Positions 1 to 12,738 of a DNA stretch of 64,000 nucleotides are shown here, piece after piece. The translations under genes and the position numbers were made by a program. The DNA comes from Myotis daubentonii (taxonomy: Eukaryota; Chordata; Mammalia; Chiroptera; Vespertilionidae): NCBI RefSeq assembly GCF_963259705.1, contig NC_081842.1, positions 92,866,433 through 92,930,432 on the forward strand, in the 5' to 3' direction. Numbering within the stretch: position 1 is the stretch's first letter; each line of letters starts with the position of its first letter. The notes beneath the pieces are model-generated. The model was not told where the DNA came from, did no database searches, and saw only the letters and a program-made list of their open reading frames with translations.

Positions 1-2037
1 ATATTTTACATTAAACAATAATTAGCTTATATTATATGTTGCATGTAATATATAGATTATATAGACTATTTTTACTATTTTATTTTTTCCAATTTGTTAT
101 CCTTTTGTTTTGACATTTATGCTTCAAAAATTATGTAATCAATTTTATTCCATTATGTCATTCTTTGAAAAGTTACTATTTTTGTTCCTTTTCATTTACA
201 ATGCTTAAAATGAGGTTCCTTGTGTTGAGATTACATATGGATTAACATTTACCTTTAATATTGAAGGTTTTTTAAATATTCAATTATATGAGCCAAGTAT
301 AACTTATTTTTCTGTATCTGTAAGACAAGAAACTAAGGAAATTTTTTTCTAAATACTTTCTAAACTCTGCTAGCACTGGCTATATTTATAATCCATCGTC
401 TCTCTAAGGATGTGTCATGGCATCTTCCACCTCAACAGAACCCTCTGTGTACACAATCTACTCCTGGGCTGTCCGTACAATGTCATTAATCTTGCTTTCG
501 TTGCTTTGCAGTAAACCAGAATTTTAATTATTCCATTAAATTAGCTATATGCTAATTATTTATAGTTGTGGTTATTGCTGTTATATTTATTTAGTGTATT
601 CACTGCTTATTACAGTCCACTGACCTAGAAGATGAAACTATTGTTTATATTCCTTTTAAAATTGCCCTTTTTAGATAGTTTGGGAAAACATCATTAGAAA
701 AGAATTATCTATTAATTTATGATAGGTTTTGCTGAAATAACTATCACAACAAGAACAAAATCTTTGTGAGTGGTTAAAAAAAACGATTTATTTCTCACCC
801 ATACTCTATATTCCCTGTAGGTTAGCTGGTTGAGTGAGGAGCGTGTTCTTCTCATATTGATTAATAAGTCTGGGATACCAAAGACCCAAAATTGATGCAA
901 GCTTCTACAATAATCAGGGCAGATAAAACAGACCTGGGACATTGTCTTTTAAATCTTCTCGCCAGGAGAGACATACGTCCCTTTGCTGATGATCTATGTC
1001 TGATGAGTCACAAGATCACACCAAACTTCAAAGAGGCAGAAAAGTATAACCCTGCTGTGTCTGAGCAGGAGGAAATCTGAAGCATTTGCTGCAGAGTTTG
1101 CCCTTCTGGCGACCAAGCATTCACTTCATTCTTCTTCAAATGCAAAACACACTTCCTCCTAACCTGAAAGAAACAACCCAGCTTTAAGCTGAAAGTCTAG
1201 CATCTCTGGATGTTCATGCTAGTGTCTTTATCAGCAGGTGAGGTCAGGTGGAGTACAGGCTGTCTAAAATGTGTTTTCCCTTGATTTTTATATTTGAGAA
1301 ATAAACACAAAAATCTAACCATGTTTCCAAATGCCCAACATATAATGATACAATGATAGAACAAGGACAAGTTAACCAAAATAAAGACTTCCATTCAGAA
1401 TTAATTAACGTTTATGAGACACAATAATCATACATGTGCATTTATGTGTATATGTGTGTATATACACTCAGCAATCAAATATATATTTGCTAAATATATA
1501 ACTCTATGTCTACAGATTATTAAAAGTTGCAAAATTCTAACATTACATGAAAAAATATTTAAAAATTTATTGAAATCTCAAAAAGAAAATATTATAAAAC
1601 TTTATTAATTTTATAAAAGAAGTTAAGAAACTCAAAGCATATAAAATTTTAATTTCATCAACTAAAATTTTAATTTTGAAATGACAAGACATTAGGTACT
1701 TGAATACAGAATAATTTAAGCATCAAAGAATAATAGGGGCTAAGAAAAACTGATTAATATTTTCAATATACAAAACCAATAGAAGAGAAACCAATGAAAA
1801 TAAATAAATTAATCAATGAGATTATGACCTGGATGTGAAAACAACTCTATTCCCTCTGCTCTCAGTGATCTCTCTTTGCACCACACTCATTCCTTCTTAC
1901 CATTTACTGTTGTGTAACACAGATAAGATATGAATACCACAATACTACTACAAAATATTTGTTATACATAAAACCAAAGTACCCCTTATCTATAATCTTA
2001 TCTATAAATCTGAACAAGCCACTATTACTACCATTTA
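1..2037. other. AT-rich non-coding stretch, no gene
   Basis: No exon, RNA gene or young repeat could be recognised. Short open frames on both strands are consistent with chance. About 730-1080 looks like a diverged old interspersed repeat (a more balanced-composition block inside AT-rich DNA), but no family could be assigned. Confidence 0.5.
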
Positions 2038-2048
2038 CATAATTATTA

Positions 2049-2266
2049 TTATTTAAATATATATCTTTATTGATTTCAGAGAGGAAAGGAGAGAGAGATA
2101 GAAACATCAATGATGAGAGAAAATTATTGATTGGCTGCCTCCTGCATGTCCCCTACTAGGGATCAAGCCTAAAACCTGGTCATGTGCCCTTGACTAGAAT
2201 TGAACCTGGGACCCTTCAGTCCACAGGTTGATGCTCTATCCATTGAACCATACCAGCTAGGGCTCG
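2049..2266 (-). mobile_element. Ves SINE (tRNA-derived), minus strand
   Basis: Read on the minus strand, this has the tRNA-like head (GCCCTAGCTGGT, then a GTTCAAT-type box B) followed by the TGCCCTTGAC and TCCTGC core and a GA-rich, A-rich tail. It is flanked by a perfect 11-bp direct repeat (CATAATTATTA at 2038-2048 and 2267-2277), which I read as the target-site duplication. Ves is the abundant tRNA-derived SINE of vesper bats, mobilised by L1 machinery. Confidence 0.92.
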
Positions 2267-2666
2267 CATAATTATTAATATAAGTAGAATATAATAATTA
2301 TCTAAGCATATATTATAATTATATTATATGAATATACTATAATATAAAAATACAATTAAGTATTATAATTTACAATAATATAATTTATATATACATAAAA
2401 TATCCATATGTGTATACATTGGTAGGACAATGATTAGATATGTAAGTCTATTATCAAATAAGGAATAATATGCCATCATTAATGTAAGGTAGATATGTAT
2501 GAATTATCATGAAACATGTCAATTATGTGTTGATAAGTGAAAGGAAAGACAATTTGTGAAAGGTCACTTAAAGTGCATTTTGTGAAAATTTTAAGTATTT
2601 CCATATTGTCTGTGAGTGTGTATATACAGAAAAAAGTTTTGGAGATACACACTTCACTGACTTCTT

Positions 2667-2891
2667 TTTTAAAAATTTTTAAATATATTTTATTGATTTT
2701 TTACAGAGGGGAAGGGAGAGGGACAGAGAGTCAGAAACATCAATGAGAGAGAAACATCGACCAGCTGCCTTCTGCACACCTCCTATTGGGGATGTGCCCG
2801 CAACCAAGGTACATGCCCTTGACTGGAATCGAACCTGGGACCTTTCGGTCTGCAGGCTGATGCTCTATCCACTGAGCCAAACCAGTTAGGG
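2667..2891 (-). mobile_element. Ves SINE, minus strand
   Basis: This is a full-length Ves copy with tRNA-like head, box B (GGTTCGATTCC on the minus strand) and an A-rich 3' end, seen as T-rich DNA at the left edge. A 15-bp direct repeat with one mismatch flanks it (2652-2666 and 2892-2906), so the insertion is fairly young. Confidence 0.93.
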
Positions 2892-2906
2892 CTTCATTGA
2901 CTTCTT

Positions 2907-3941
2907 AATTCTATCTGGACCACAGCAAGATCTTAATAAAGGTGAGCAATATTTGGGGGCAAGAAGGAATATCTGTAAGGAAATTCTTCATTTCTTTATT
3001 CTCACTCACCTACTGTACACTTTGATTTTTATAGGAATCCTATTACTGTTAAAATAACCAATAAGTGCAAATATTTTAAAATATAAAGAACTACTCTTCT
3101 TTTTAAGCATGTTGTGTGTTCTTAATTTTTTCAACAGGATTCTTTTTGAGAAAGAAATTATTTAAGTTTGATCTGTTCAGATGCATCAATTCCAAGTCTC
3201 ATGGTTTTTATTTTGGAATTTTGGACATCTAGGAAATTTATATTATCTTTTATTAACTTTTATATACTTCATTAATATTAACTTCCAAATTTAATTTTTG
3301 AATATATGTGGAAGTGTTTATCTTTTATTTCTTGCTAGATAGAAATTCAGTTTCATTTTTCCATGTATAATTTGCAAGTTTCCCCAAGTCATCTTTCTAC
3401 ACTCTCTCTCTCTTTCCCACCCTCCCTCTATCCTTCCTTCTCTTTTTCTCTATTTCCTCTATTATGTTTCTTTACTTGTTGTATGCCTCTGTATCTAGTA
3501 AGAAAGTATTTTATCTTTGCTCATTTTCTTTAACTTTGACATTGATCTTCAGGAAAATGTATTCTAAGTATTTATGTCAAAATACACGAATTGAGTTATT
3601 CAAAAGTCTAATTAAAATACTTATTGGAATTGCAATGAATTTAGATTTAGAGAGAATTGATATTTTTATAATTTTAATCTAAGAGCATAGAATATTTTTC
3701 TCATTAAGTTTTATTTATGTTTTTTAGCATAACTTAAAAGTTTTACTTCTGAGATATTTTAAACTTCACTTTAATTGTATATTTAAAAGTTGATGTTTAG
3801 ATATTTTACAGAGGTTTTGCTTTCATATTAGTAAATTACTTTTAATTATTTATAATTTTTTATTGCTCTGGGAGCAATGTTAATGATCTTTGTGCTTGAT
3901 ACAATCAAAAACATATTGAAATTGATTTTGTATTAAAAATC
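2907..3941. other. AT-rich non-coding stretch
   Basis: No gene or recognisable repeat family is visible. There is a pyrimidine-rich patch at about 3400-3460 (TCTC and CCTTCC runs). Confidence 0.5.
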
Positions 3942-3948
3942 CTAAAAT

Positions 3949-4191
3949 CACCCTAGCTGGTTGCTTAGTGGTTAGAGCATCTGCCTGAGGACTGATGGGT
4001 CCCAGGTTAAATTCTGATCAATGGCGTGTACCTCTGTTGTTCCAGCCCTATCAGGGCAGGTGCAGGAGGAAACCAATCAATGTGTCTCTCTCGCATTGAT
4101 GTTTCTCTCTCTCTCTGTCTCTCCTTCTCCCTTCCACTCTCTAAAAATCAATGAAAACAATATCCTTGGGTGAGGATTAACAACAAAAAAG
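3949..4191 (+). mobile_element. Ves SINE, long-tail subtype, plus strand
   Basis: The tRNA-like head (CCCTAGCTGG at the start, AGGTTAAATTC as a decayed box B) is followed by the SINE core, TCTCTC runs and the tail block TATCCTTGGGTGAGGATTAAC, which the shorter Ves copies lack. The same tail occurs in the copies at 7103 and 23959, so they form one subfamily. A 7-bp direct repeat CTAAAAT flanks it (3942-3948 and 4192-4198). Confidence 0.88.
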
Positions 4192-4382
4192 CTAAAATAA
4201 TTTGAATTAAATTCATATTCTATTTTTTACCTAAATATTTATATCATCTTAAATATAATAACTTTTCTTTTTTATTATTTTATGTATTATAGCATTAATT
4301 TTGGCTATGTCCCTGATATTTAAAGGAAATTATTTTAATGTATCTCCATTAAAGTTAATAGTTGCTACAGAATTTTTAAAAT

Positions 4383-4595
4383 ATATGTATATTTTTATTG
4401 ATTTCAGAGAGAAAAGGAGAAGGAGAGAGAGATAGAAAAAATCAATGCTAAGAGAGAATCATTGATTGGCTGCCTCCTGCACAACCCACACTGGGGATCA
4501 AGCTGCAACTGAGTATGTGCTCAGACCAGAAATCAAACAGTGACCTTAGTTCAAAGGACTATGCTCAACCACTGAGCCTTCTCATTCTGGCATGT
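4383..4595 (-). mobile_element. Ves SINE, diverged, minus strand
   Basis: This is a minus-strand copy of the subtype with TTTTATTGATTTCAGAGAG at the tail side and a decayed tRNA head at the right. An imperfect direct repeat of about 16 bp flanks it (TACAGAATTTTTAAAA near 4366 and TACAGAATTTTAAAA near 4596). It lies just upstream of the large L1. Confidence 0.85.
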
Positions 4596-5636
4596 TACAG
4601 AATTTTAAAAGTTCTGCCTATTGTAAACAATTTCCCTTTGATTCATAGTTTTCTAAGACTTTTAAAAATAATAATCTCTGGGAGATTAAAAATGGAGGTG
4701 GAGTAAGTGGGTGCTACACAAACATGCTCGCAGGGCCAAACTGGAATTAAAACTAAAACACACACACACACAAATCCGGAATAATCAACTGAAGTCTAGC
4801 TGGAGACAACCCTGATAACCAGGAATGGAAAGTGGAGACTGCATAGAAACTGGTAGGAAGGATGGAGGTGTGAAAGGACTGGACCAGCTCCCACAGACAG
4901 CAGCTGAAGCTCCAGCAAGATATCTCAGTGGAGGGGGTAGCCACTGAGAACTCTGGGGTCTAATCCTCAAGTTTGGCCCCTAGCAAAGAGTACCAGAACT
5001 GAGAAAGGTGCCCACATTACATCTGGCTGTGAAAAGCAGCAGAGTTGCTGTCTTCCAGGGAAAGATGGCTAGAAATGCAGCCAACCTTTTAAAGGGCCAA
5101 CATGCAAATTCTGTGTGCAGCTACTCACCTTGTGCCCTGGGAGTGGAAAAGCAGAATGGACAGGAGCTATGTGAGTAGAAGCCAGGGTTGATGACTCAGA
5201 GGTTAGAACCCAGAAGGCAGACACTCCAGTTGCCATGCTGAGTCATTCTCTCAGGCTGTGGAGACCATCTTTCTCATGCAGACATTTGAGGTCTTGCCTG
5301 GGAGAAAGACAGTTGACCCACCCTATTGGATAACACCTTTTCTCATGTGTGAAGTTTCTGAGGCCCATTAAGAGACTAAGAATAACAATTATCATCTAGG
5401 TAGGATCAATTGCTCCACCCTATTGGGAGAATTCATGCCACACCATTGGATGATTACCTGAGAGCTACTCAAGACTAAATCCTATCAGTCTACAGGCAGA
5501 GGTGGTCTCTGTAGGCCTTGAGTCTTTGCCTGATCTAATTAGTCACAAACAGCTTTTGACACTCTCCTGCACTAGAGATTGAGAGACTTAGCACATCTAC
5601 ATAATACATAGTCACAAACACAAACAGGCAGCCAAA

Positions 5637-6487
5637 ATGAGACCAAAAAACAACAACCCCCCAAATAAAGAACAAGATAATTCTTCAGAAGAAAAGATAA
5701 ATGAAACAGAGATAAGAAATTTATCTGATACAGAGTTCAGAATAATGATGATAAAGATGCTCATCAGCATGAGAAAAGACATAGTAAATATGAAAATATA
5801 AATAAAGAATGACATATCACAAATAAAGAGCACATGGAAGAAATACACCGGAGATTAGGGGAAGCTGGGGGTTAGAACAGTGAATTAGAAGACTGGGTAG
5901 AAAAAAAATCATTCAATCAGAGACTCAAAAACAGAAAACAATTAAAAAACAGGATGACAGCTCAAGGGAGCTGTGGGACAACATAAAAAGTAATAATACT
6001 TGCATAGTAGATGTACCAGAAGAGACAGAAATGGAGAAAGAGATAGAGAACGTGTCTGAAGAAGTAATGGCAGAAAACTTCCCTAATTTGGTGAAGGGAA
6101 AACATCAAGCAGCTCAGAGAGTCCCAAGCAAGAAGAACTCAAACAGGCCTATGTCCAGAAACATCATAATTAAAATGCAAAAAATTCAAGAAAAAGAGAG
6201 AAAAGTAAAGGCAGCAAGAGAAAAGCAATTCGTTTTGTACAAAGAACTCTCATAAGGCTGTCATCTGATCTCTCACCAGTAACTCTACAGGCTATAAGGG
6301 AATGGCATCAAGTACTCAAGGTAATGGAAATCAAGGATCTGAAACCAAGATCACTATATTCAGCAAGGCTATCATTCAAAATAGATAGTCAAATAAAGAG
6401 GTTTACAGACAAAAAAAAAAAAAAAGCTAAAGGAATTCATCACCACCAAGCCAGCATTACAAGAAACGCTAAAAGGAATGCTGTAAT
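5637..6487 (+). pseudogene. L1 ORF1 (RNA-binding protein) remnant
   Basis: ORF1p is the trimeric nucleic-acid chaperone that coats L1 RNA. The start chosen is ATGAGACCAAAAAACAAC at 5637. The N-terminal region (residues about 1-100) is charged and coiled-coil-like. The RRM/C-terminal part is readable in two blocks: NIIIKMQKIQEKERKVKAAR near 6160, then KPRSLYSARLSFKIDSQIK near 6335 ending LKGML-stop. Stops and frame changes separate the blocks, so no full protein can be made. Confidence 0.85.
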
Positions 6488-6597
6488 GAGAAGAATAAAT
6501 AGAGAAACCTAAGCATACAGAATTAAAATGGAAATAAATAAGTACTTATCCTATATAATAAAGGGATAATATGCAAATTGACCTCAGAGTCTGGGTA

Positions 6598-6900
6598 GGG
6601 GCAGATCCGGCGATCAGAGGGGTCTGGGGGTCCCCTGCCCAGGCCTGCAGCCTGGCACAGAGGCTGCAGTGGGGCAGGGGCAGAGCTGACAATCAGAGGG
6701 GTCTGGGGGTCCCCTGCCCAGGCCCGCAGCCTGGCACAGAGGCTGCAGACCTGGGCAGGGGCAGAGACAACAATGGAAGGGGCCTGGGAAAGGGTGGAGC
6801 CGGCAAAACAGGGGTCTGAGAGTCCCCTGCCCAGACCTGCAGCCTTGGCCAGAGGCTGCAGTGGGGCAGGGGTGGAGCCAGGATCGGAGGGGCCTGGGCA
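6598..6900 (+). repeat. GC-rich minisatellite, about 80-bp unit
   Basis: Three to four degenerate copies of a unit of about 80 bp built around GGGGCAGGGGCAGAG, GGGGTCCCCTGCCCAGG and CAGAGGCTGCAG. It lies wholly inside the HeliBat and accounts for the open frames on both strands here. Confidence 0.85.
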
Positions 6901-7102
6901 GGTGCGAAGCTGGCAATCGGTGTGAACTACAGAGGAAACACCTTTTCTGACCGCTCATTGGCTAAGCTCCCTGTATGCCACTGGTAATATTCTTAGTAAC
7001 TTGGGTAATAAGAATCCAAAAAGGTGATCTAGGGTTTTTCACCACACTCCTGGTGAAAAAAATGAAGGTCCCCTGCTGGAGGGCTAAGAAATGTTATATC
7101 CT

Positions 7103-7346
7103 GCCTCAGCTGGTTTGGTTCAGTGGATAATGCCTTGGCTTGCTGATCACAGTTCAATTCTGACCAAGAGCATGTAGCTAGGTTGCAGGCTCTTCCCTGC
7201 CCGGGGCCCAGGTCAGGGCTCATGCAGAAGGCAACCAATCAAAGTGTTCCTCTCACTTTGATTTTTCTCTCTGTCTTTCCCTTTCTCTTCCACATTCTCT
7301 AAAAATCAATGGAAACATCCTCAGGTAAGGATAAAAAGAAAGAAAG
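7103..7346 (+). mobile_element. Ves SINE inserted in the HeliBat
   Basis: The tRNA-like head (CAGCTGGTTTGGTTCAGTGG) is followed by a decayed box B, the SINE core and an AAAGAAAGAAAG tail. A 14-bp direct repeat with one mismatch (AAATGTTATATCCT at 7089-7102, AAATGTCATATCCT at 7347-7360) shows it landed in the HeliBat after the HeliBat landed in the L1. Confidence 0.93.
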
Positions 7347-7696
7347 AAATGTCATATCCTATGAGAGACACATCTTGAAAATGCCTAAAGAAAGTTGTCA
7401 TTTTTTCATGGTGAAAGGATGAAGTCCCTGTTGATGAAAACACCTTGGTGGCTGCGGTGACTGGCAGTGGCTGCAGCAGCGGGGTGATGGGGCTGGTGCC
7501 TTCCCCTGATCAGCCCGGTCACCTCCCACAAAGGGAGGCCAGAGTGTGGCTTAGGCCCACTCCCCAAGGGGAGCAGGGAGCAGGCCTAAGCCATCAGTAG
7601 GACATCCCCTGAGGGCTCCCAGTATGTGAGAGGGGGCAGGCTGGGCTGAGGGACCCCCTCCCCCAGTGCACAAATTTCATTCACCAGGTCCCTAGT

Positions 7697-10600
7697 ATGG
7701 TAGATGAATGGTTAGAAAAACATGACACAACTATGCTGTCTACAAGAGACACATCTCAGAATGAGAGGGATAGAAAAAAAATTTCCATGCAAATGAAAAA
7801 GAAAAAAAAATATGGGGTAGCAATACTCATATCTGACAAAATAGACTTCAAAATGAAGTCCATCACAAGAGACAGTAAAGGTCACTACATAATACTAAAG
7901 GGATCAATCCAACAAGAGGATATAACTCTTGTAAAGATATATGCCCCCAATACAGGAGCATATACCTAAATATAGTTTTAAAAACTTCTAGAGGACTTTA
8001 AGGGAGATACTGATAACAATACAGTGTTAATAGGGAACTTTAATACCCCTCTGACTTCACTGGGTAGATCTTCCAGACAAAAACTTAAACAAGGAAACAG
8101 TGACTCTAAAGAACACACTGGATCAGATGGATTTAACTTTTATTTATGAAACATTTCACCCCAAAGCTGCAGAATATATATATTTCTCCTGTGTCATTCA
8201 CAAAGAAATGCCACATGTTAGGACATAAATCAAGTCTCTACAAGTTTGAGAAGATTGAAATCATATTAAGGATCTTCACAGATCACAGTGGAATGAAATT
8301 AGAAATAAACTACAGTACAAACACCTAAAACTATTCAAACACATGGAGGCTCAATAGCATGTTATTAAACAATGAATGGGTTAACAATGAGATCAAGAAA
8401 GAAATAAAAAACTTACTGAAAACAAATGAAAATGAATATACAACAACTGCAAATCTGTGGGACACAGCAAAAGCAGTCCTAAAAGGGAAGTTTATAGCAC
8501 TACAGGCCTACCTCAAAAAACAAGAAAAATTAATATTAAACTATTTAACCCTACAACTTAAAGAATCAGAAAGCGAACAGCAAGAAAAGCCCAGAGTAAG
8601 TAGAAGAAAGAAAATCATAAAGATTAGAGCTGAAATAAACAATGCAGAGACAAAAAAAAAATGCAAAAAATAAATGATTCCAAGAGGTGGGTTTTGAAAG
8701 AATAAACAAGATTACTGATTGTGGGAACCACGCCAGAGAACCCAGCTATCTAAGGCCACTGACTGATAGAAAGGCCCTATTGTCAGTCTGCCGGAATGTC
8801 CAAGGTCACTGTGTGCCTAGGCTGAGATACCGTAAACAGCTGCAAGGCCACAGCAATCTCATGGTACGCTATGTAGCCAAAATATGATTGATATAACTAT
8901 TGTCATGAAGCCTTCTTTGTCTCTGGAATAATAAACAAGTTACTCCGGCTAGTCTGCTGAAGTGTGAAGAAGTGTGCTGGAGTGTAGTACACAGAGATGT
9001 AAGTATAAGAGCTCATAGAGAGCTCAGATATAGCTACAATGTGAACCAGCCAGTGTGCTGGGCAAAGGAGTGTGGTGGGCAGGGGAAACAGGAGAAGCTG
9101 CAGAGGCAGAGAGCTCAGACACCGCTATGATGTGAGGCGGTGAGTCTGGAGGAAGTTTGCAGCTGCTCAGATAATGGCTGTGGGTACAGAAGCCATTAGA
9201 GACTGCTACTGCTGTGTGGGAAAGATGCATTCACTCACCACCCAGTGTACTGCTGCTGGCATAGGACTGTTGTAAATAACTGTTTTGTATTTTGGCTGTA
9301 TGGCCACTGGCTTCTGCAATAAAGACTCATTTTTATACCCACAACTTCTCATGGCTTCTAGTCTAAGATCTAGCATTCAGGAAGGTCAAGGCCGTAGGCA
9401 GAGGATCTGGGATCTAACATCTAGTGAGCAGAGGATAAAGGAGGAACATGGACTAAGTTCCCAACAGTTAGTACATTGGGCAGGGTTCATGAAGGAACCT
9501 GTCCTGATATAGTTGGGAAGAATATATGGACTCAGAGCATCAGTGAGTGCTCAGACAGGGCTCTGGCTGTCTCTGAAAATGAACCATTACCCAGACTAAT
9601 CAAGAAACAAATAGAGAGAACCCAAATAAATAAAATCAGAAACGATAGTGGAGAAGTAACCACTGACATCACAGAAATACAAAGGGTTGTAAGAAAATAC
9701 AGTGAACAACTATATGCCAACAAGTGGGACAATGTGGATGAAATGGACAAATGCCTAGAAAAATACAGTCTCCCAAAACTGAATCAGAAAGAATCAGAAA
9801 ACCTAAATAGGTCAATAACAACTAATGAAATAGAAGCAGTAATAAACAAACAAACAAGCAAACAAACAAACAAACAAAAACTCCCAGCAAACAAAAGCCC
9901 TGGTCTGTATGGCTTCACAGAAGAGTTTTAACAAGCTTTCAAAGAAGAACTAACACCTATACTCCTCAAACTATTTCAAAAAATCCAGCATGGAGGAACA
10001 CTTCCTAACAGCTATACTCCTCAAACTATTCCAAAAAATTCAAGAGTGAGGAATACTTCCAAGTTCTTTTTATGGAGCTAGCTTATCCTACTTCTAAAAT
10101 CAGATAGAGACACTACAAAGAAAGATAATTACAGGCCAATATTCTTGATGAACATAGATGCTAAAATCCTCAACAAAATATTTGCAAATTGGACTCAGAA
10201 ACATATTACAAAAGATCACACACCACGCCCAAGTGAGATTGATCCCAGGGATGCAAGGTTGGTACAAAGTTTGCAAATCAATAAACATGATACATCACAT
10301 AAACAAATTGAAAGACAAAAACCACATGATCATATCAATAGACGAAGAAGCATTTGACAAAATCCAACACCCATTTTTTATAAAAACTCACAGCAAAATG
10401 GGAATAGAGGGAGTATAACACAACATGATAAAGGCCATATTTGACAAACCTATAGCAAATATCATACTCACTGGGCAGAAACTAAAACCATTTCTCCTAA
10501 GAACAGGAATAAGACAGGGTTGTCCACTTTTACCACTATTATTCAACATAGTACTGGAAGTCCTAGCTATAGCAATCAGACAAGAAAAAGAAATAAACGG

Positions 10601-12381
10601 CATTAAATCAGAAAGGAGGAAGTAAATATCACATTATTTGCATATGACATGATATTGCACATAGAAAAACCTAAAGACTCCATGAAAAAAAAATACTAAA
10701 TTTAATAAATGAATTAGGCAATGTAGCAGGACACAAAACCAACACCCAGAAATCATTGTCTTTTTTATATATCAATGATAAATTATCAGAAAGAGAAACT
10801 AAACAAACAATCTCATTTATCATTGCAACAAAAAAATTACGATACTTAGGAATTAACTTAACCTAGGAGGTAAAAGACTTGTATTCAGAAAACTACAGGA
10901 TATTGCAAAAAGAGATAGAAGAAGATATAAACAAGTGGAAGAATATACAGTGTTTGTGGATTGGTAGAATTAACATCATTAAAATATCCATAATATCCAA
11001 CACAATCTGCAGATTTAATGCAATCCCTATTAAAATACCAACAGCATATTTCACAGATCTAGAACAAATATTCCAAAAATTTATATGGAACCAAAAAAGA
11101 CCTCGAATAACTGCAACAACCTTGAGAAAAAAGAACAAAGTTGGGGGGATCACAAGACCGGATATCACATTATAGTACAAAGCCACAATAATCAGAACAT
11201 CCTGGTACTGGAACACAAACAGGTGTATAGATTAAGGGAACAGAACAGAAACCCCAGAAACTGACCCTAACCATTACACTCAATTAATATTTTTCAAAGG
11301 AGGCAAGAGCATACAATGAGTCAAGACAGTCTCTTCAACAAATGTTGGGAAAATTGGACAGATACTTGCCAAAAAAAAAAAACAAAAAACAACAACAAAC
11401 AAACAAAAACTAGACCACCAATTTACACCATACACAAAAATATACTCAAAATGGATAAAAGACTTAAATATAAGTCAGGAATCCATAAAAACCCTAGAAG
11501 AAACCATTGCAGCAAAATCTCAGACATCTTCATAGCAATATATTTATGAATACATCTCCTAGGACAAAGGAAAAAGGAGAAAATTAACAAATGGGACTAC
11601 ATCAAATTAAAAAGTTCTGCACAGAAAAAAAAAATCAACAAAATGAGAAGGAAGTCCACTGTATGGGAGAACGTATTTGGCAATGATACATCTGATAAAC
11701 AGTTAATATCCAAAATATATAAGGGACCCATACAACTTAACAAAATGAAGACAAACAATCCAATTAAAAAATGAGCAAAGGACATATATAAGCATTTTTC
11801 CAAAGTGGGCATAAAGATGGCCAAGAGACATGAAAAAATGCTCAAAGTCACTAATAATCAGAGAGATGCAAATTAAAAAGGCAATGAGATTTCACTCACA
11901 CATGTCAGAATGGCTACCATCAACAAATCAATTAATGACAAGTGCTGGCGAGGATGTGGATAAAAGTGAATACTAGTCCGCTGCTGGAGGGGATGCAGCC
12001 TGGTGCAGCCATTATGGAAAGTAGTATGGAGTATTCTCAAAAATTAAATAGGGAACTTCAATTTGACCCAGTAATCCTACTTCTAGAAATATATCCTAAG
12101 AAACCTAAAAAAACAATCAGAAAGAATATATGCACTCCTATGTTCACAGCAGCACAATTATATCAGCTAAGATCTGGAAACAGCCCAAGTGCCAATCAGT
12201 AGATGACTGGATAAAAAAGCAGTAGTATAGTTATGCCATGGAATACTATGCAACAGTAAAAAATAAAAATCTCTTACACTTTGAGACAGCATGAAGGGCC
12301 TTAGAGAGTATCATGCTAAGTGAAATAAGTCAGTCAGAGAAAGACAAGTATCACATGATCACACTTATATGTGGAATCTAA
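7697..12381 (+). pseudogene. L1 ORF2 (endonuclease-reverse transcriptase) remnant
   Basis: ORF2p nicks DNA and reverse-transcribes L1 RNA at the nick. The extreme N-terminus is missing at the HeliBat junction; endonuclease residues follow (GVAILISDKIDF near 7816, YAPNTGAY near 7942). The domain between endonuclease and RT is split by the LTR-like insertion at 8720-9575 and resumes with PLPRLIKKQIERTQINKIRN. RT motifs follow ([32 protein letters not shown]). The catalytic FADD motif reads FAYD (10637-10648), losing one essential Asp. The C-terminal CWRGCG zinc-knuckle region is interrupted by a stop. Several frameshifts occur. The end is placed at the TAA at 12379-12381. Confidence 0.9.
8720..9575 (+). 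mobile_element. LTR-like insertion inside L1 ORF2
   Basis: About 855 bp of non-L1 sequence interrupts ORF2: L1 stops after ATTACTGAT (8711-8719) and resumes at GAACCATTACCCAG near 9580. The insert begins TGTGGGAACC, as an LTR should, and has AATAAA polyadenylation signals at 9318-9323 and about 8930. No internal retroviral gene is visible, so it is a solo LTR or a short non-autonomous LTR element. The right edge, the CA terminus and the target duplication are not clean. It is probably class II-like, which is inference. Confidence 0.55.
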
Positions 12382-12573
12382 TTAACAAAATAAACTGATG
12401 AATAGAGTGGATTCAAAGGCATGGAAACATGGGACAAAGTGCAGAATCTCAGAGGGCAGTCAGGAGAGAGTAGGTGAGAGATAAACAACCAAAGACCTTG
12501 TATGCACATATGCATAACCCATGGATCCAGACAATAGGGTGGTGTAGGTCTGGAACAGGCTGGAGGGGGCTCA

Positions 12574-12738
12574 TCTTTAATAATAAAAGTGTAATATAAT
12601 AATTAGACTGGATGACCTTCTGGATGAAGCTGGGGCTGTGAGGGAAGCCCAGGTTCTGGGTGCCAGCAGGAAGCCATTGTTGGCTGCCAGGGGAAGGAAG
12701 GCCTACTCTTACAGGAATTTTGTGCATTGAGCCTCTAG
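12574..12738 (+). mobile_element. Short non-autonomous HeliBat (165 bp) in L1 3' UTR
   Basis: Begins TCTTTAATAATAAAAG after a host A and ends GAGCCTCTAG before a host T. Removing it restores the L1 3' UTR as GGGGGCTCA|TTGGGAATAAATG. It is a diverged sister of the 166-bp element at 54711-54876; both carry GGATGA, GAAGC and GGCCTACTCTT blocks. Confidence 0.9.

Larger units (their letters stand above)
6549..7695 (+). mobile_element. HeliBat-type Helitron inserted in L1
   Basis: The 5' end TCCTATATAATAAAGG follows a host A, and the 3' end ...CACCAGGTCCCTAG precedes a host T: the A|T insertion with no target duplication expected of Helitrons. The 3' subterminal GTGCACAAATTTCATTCAC is a decayed form of the GTGCAC hairpin seen in sister copies. 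Inside are GC-rich tandem repeats (6598-6900) and a later Ves SINE (7103-7346). No Rep/helicase coding sequence is visible, so it is non-autonomous. Some 50-60 bp of L1 ORF2 expected at the junction appears to be missing. Confidence 0.88.
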
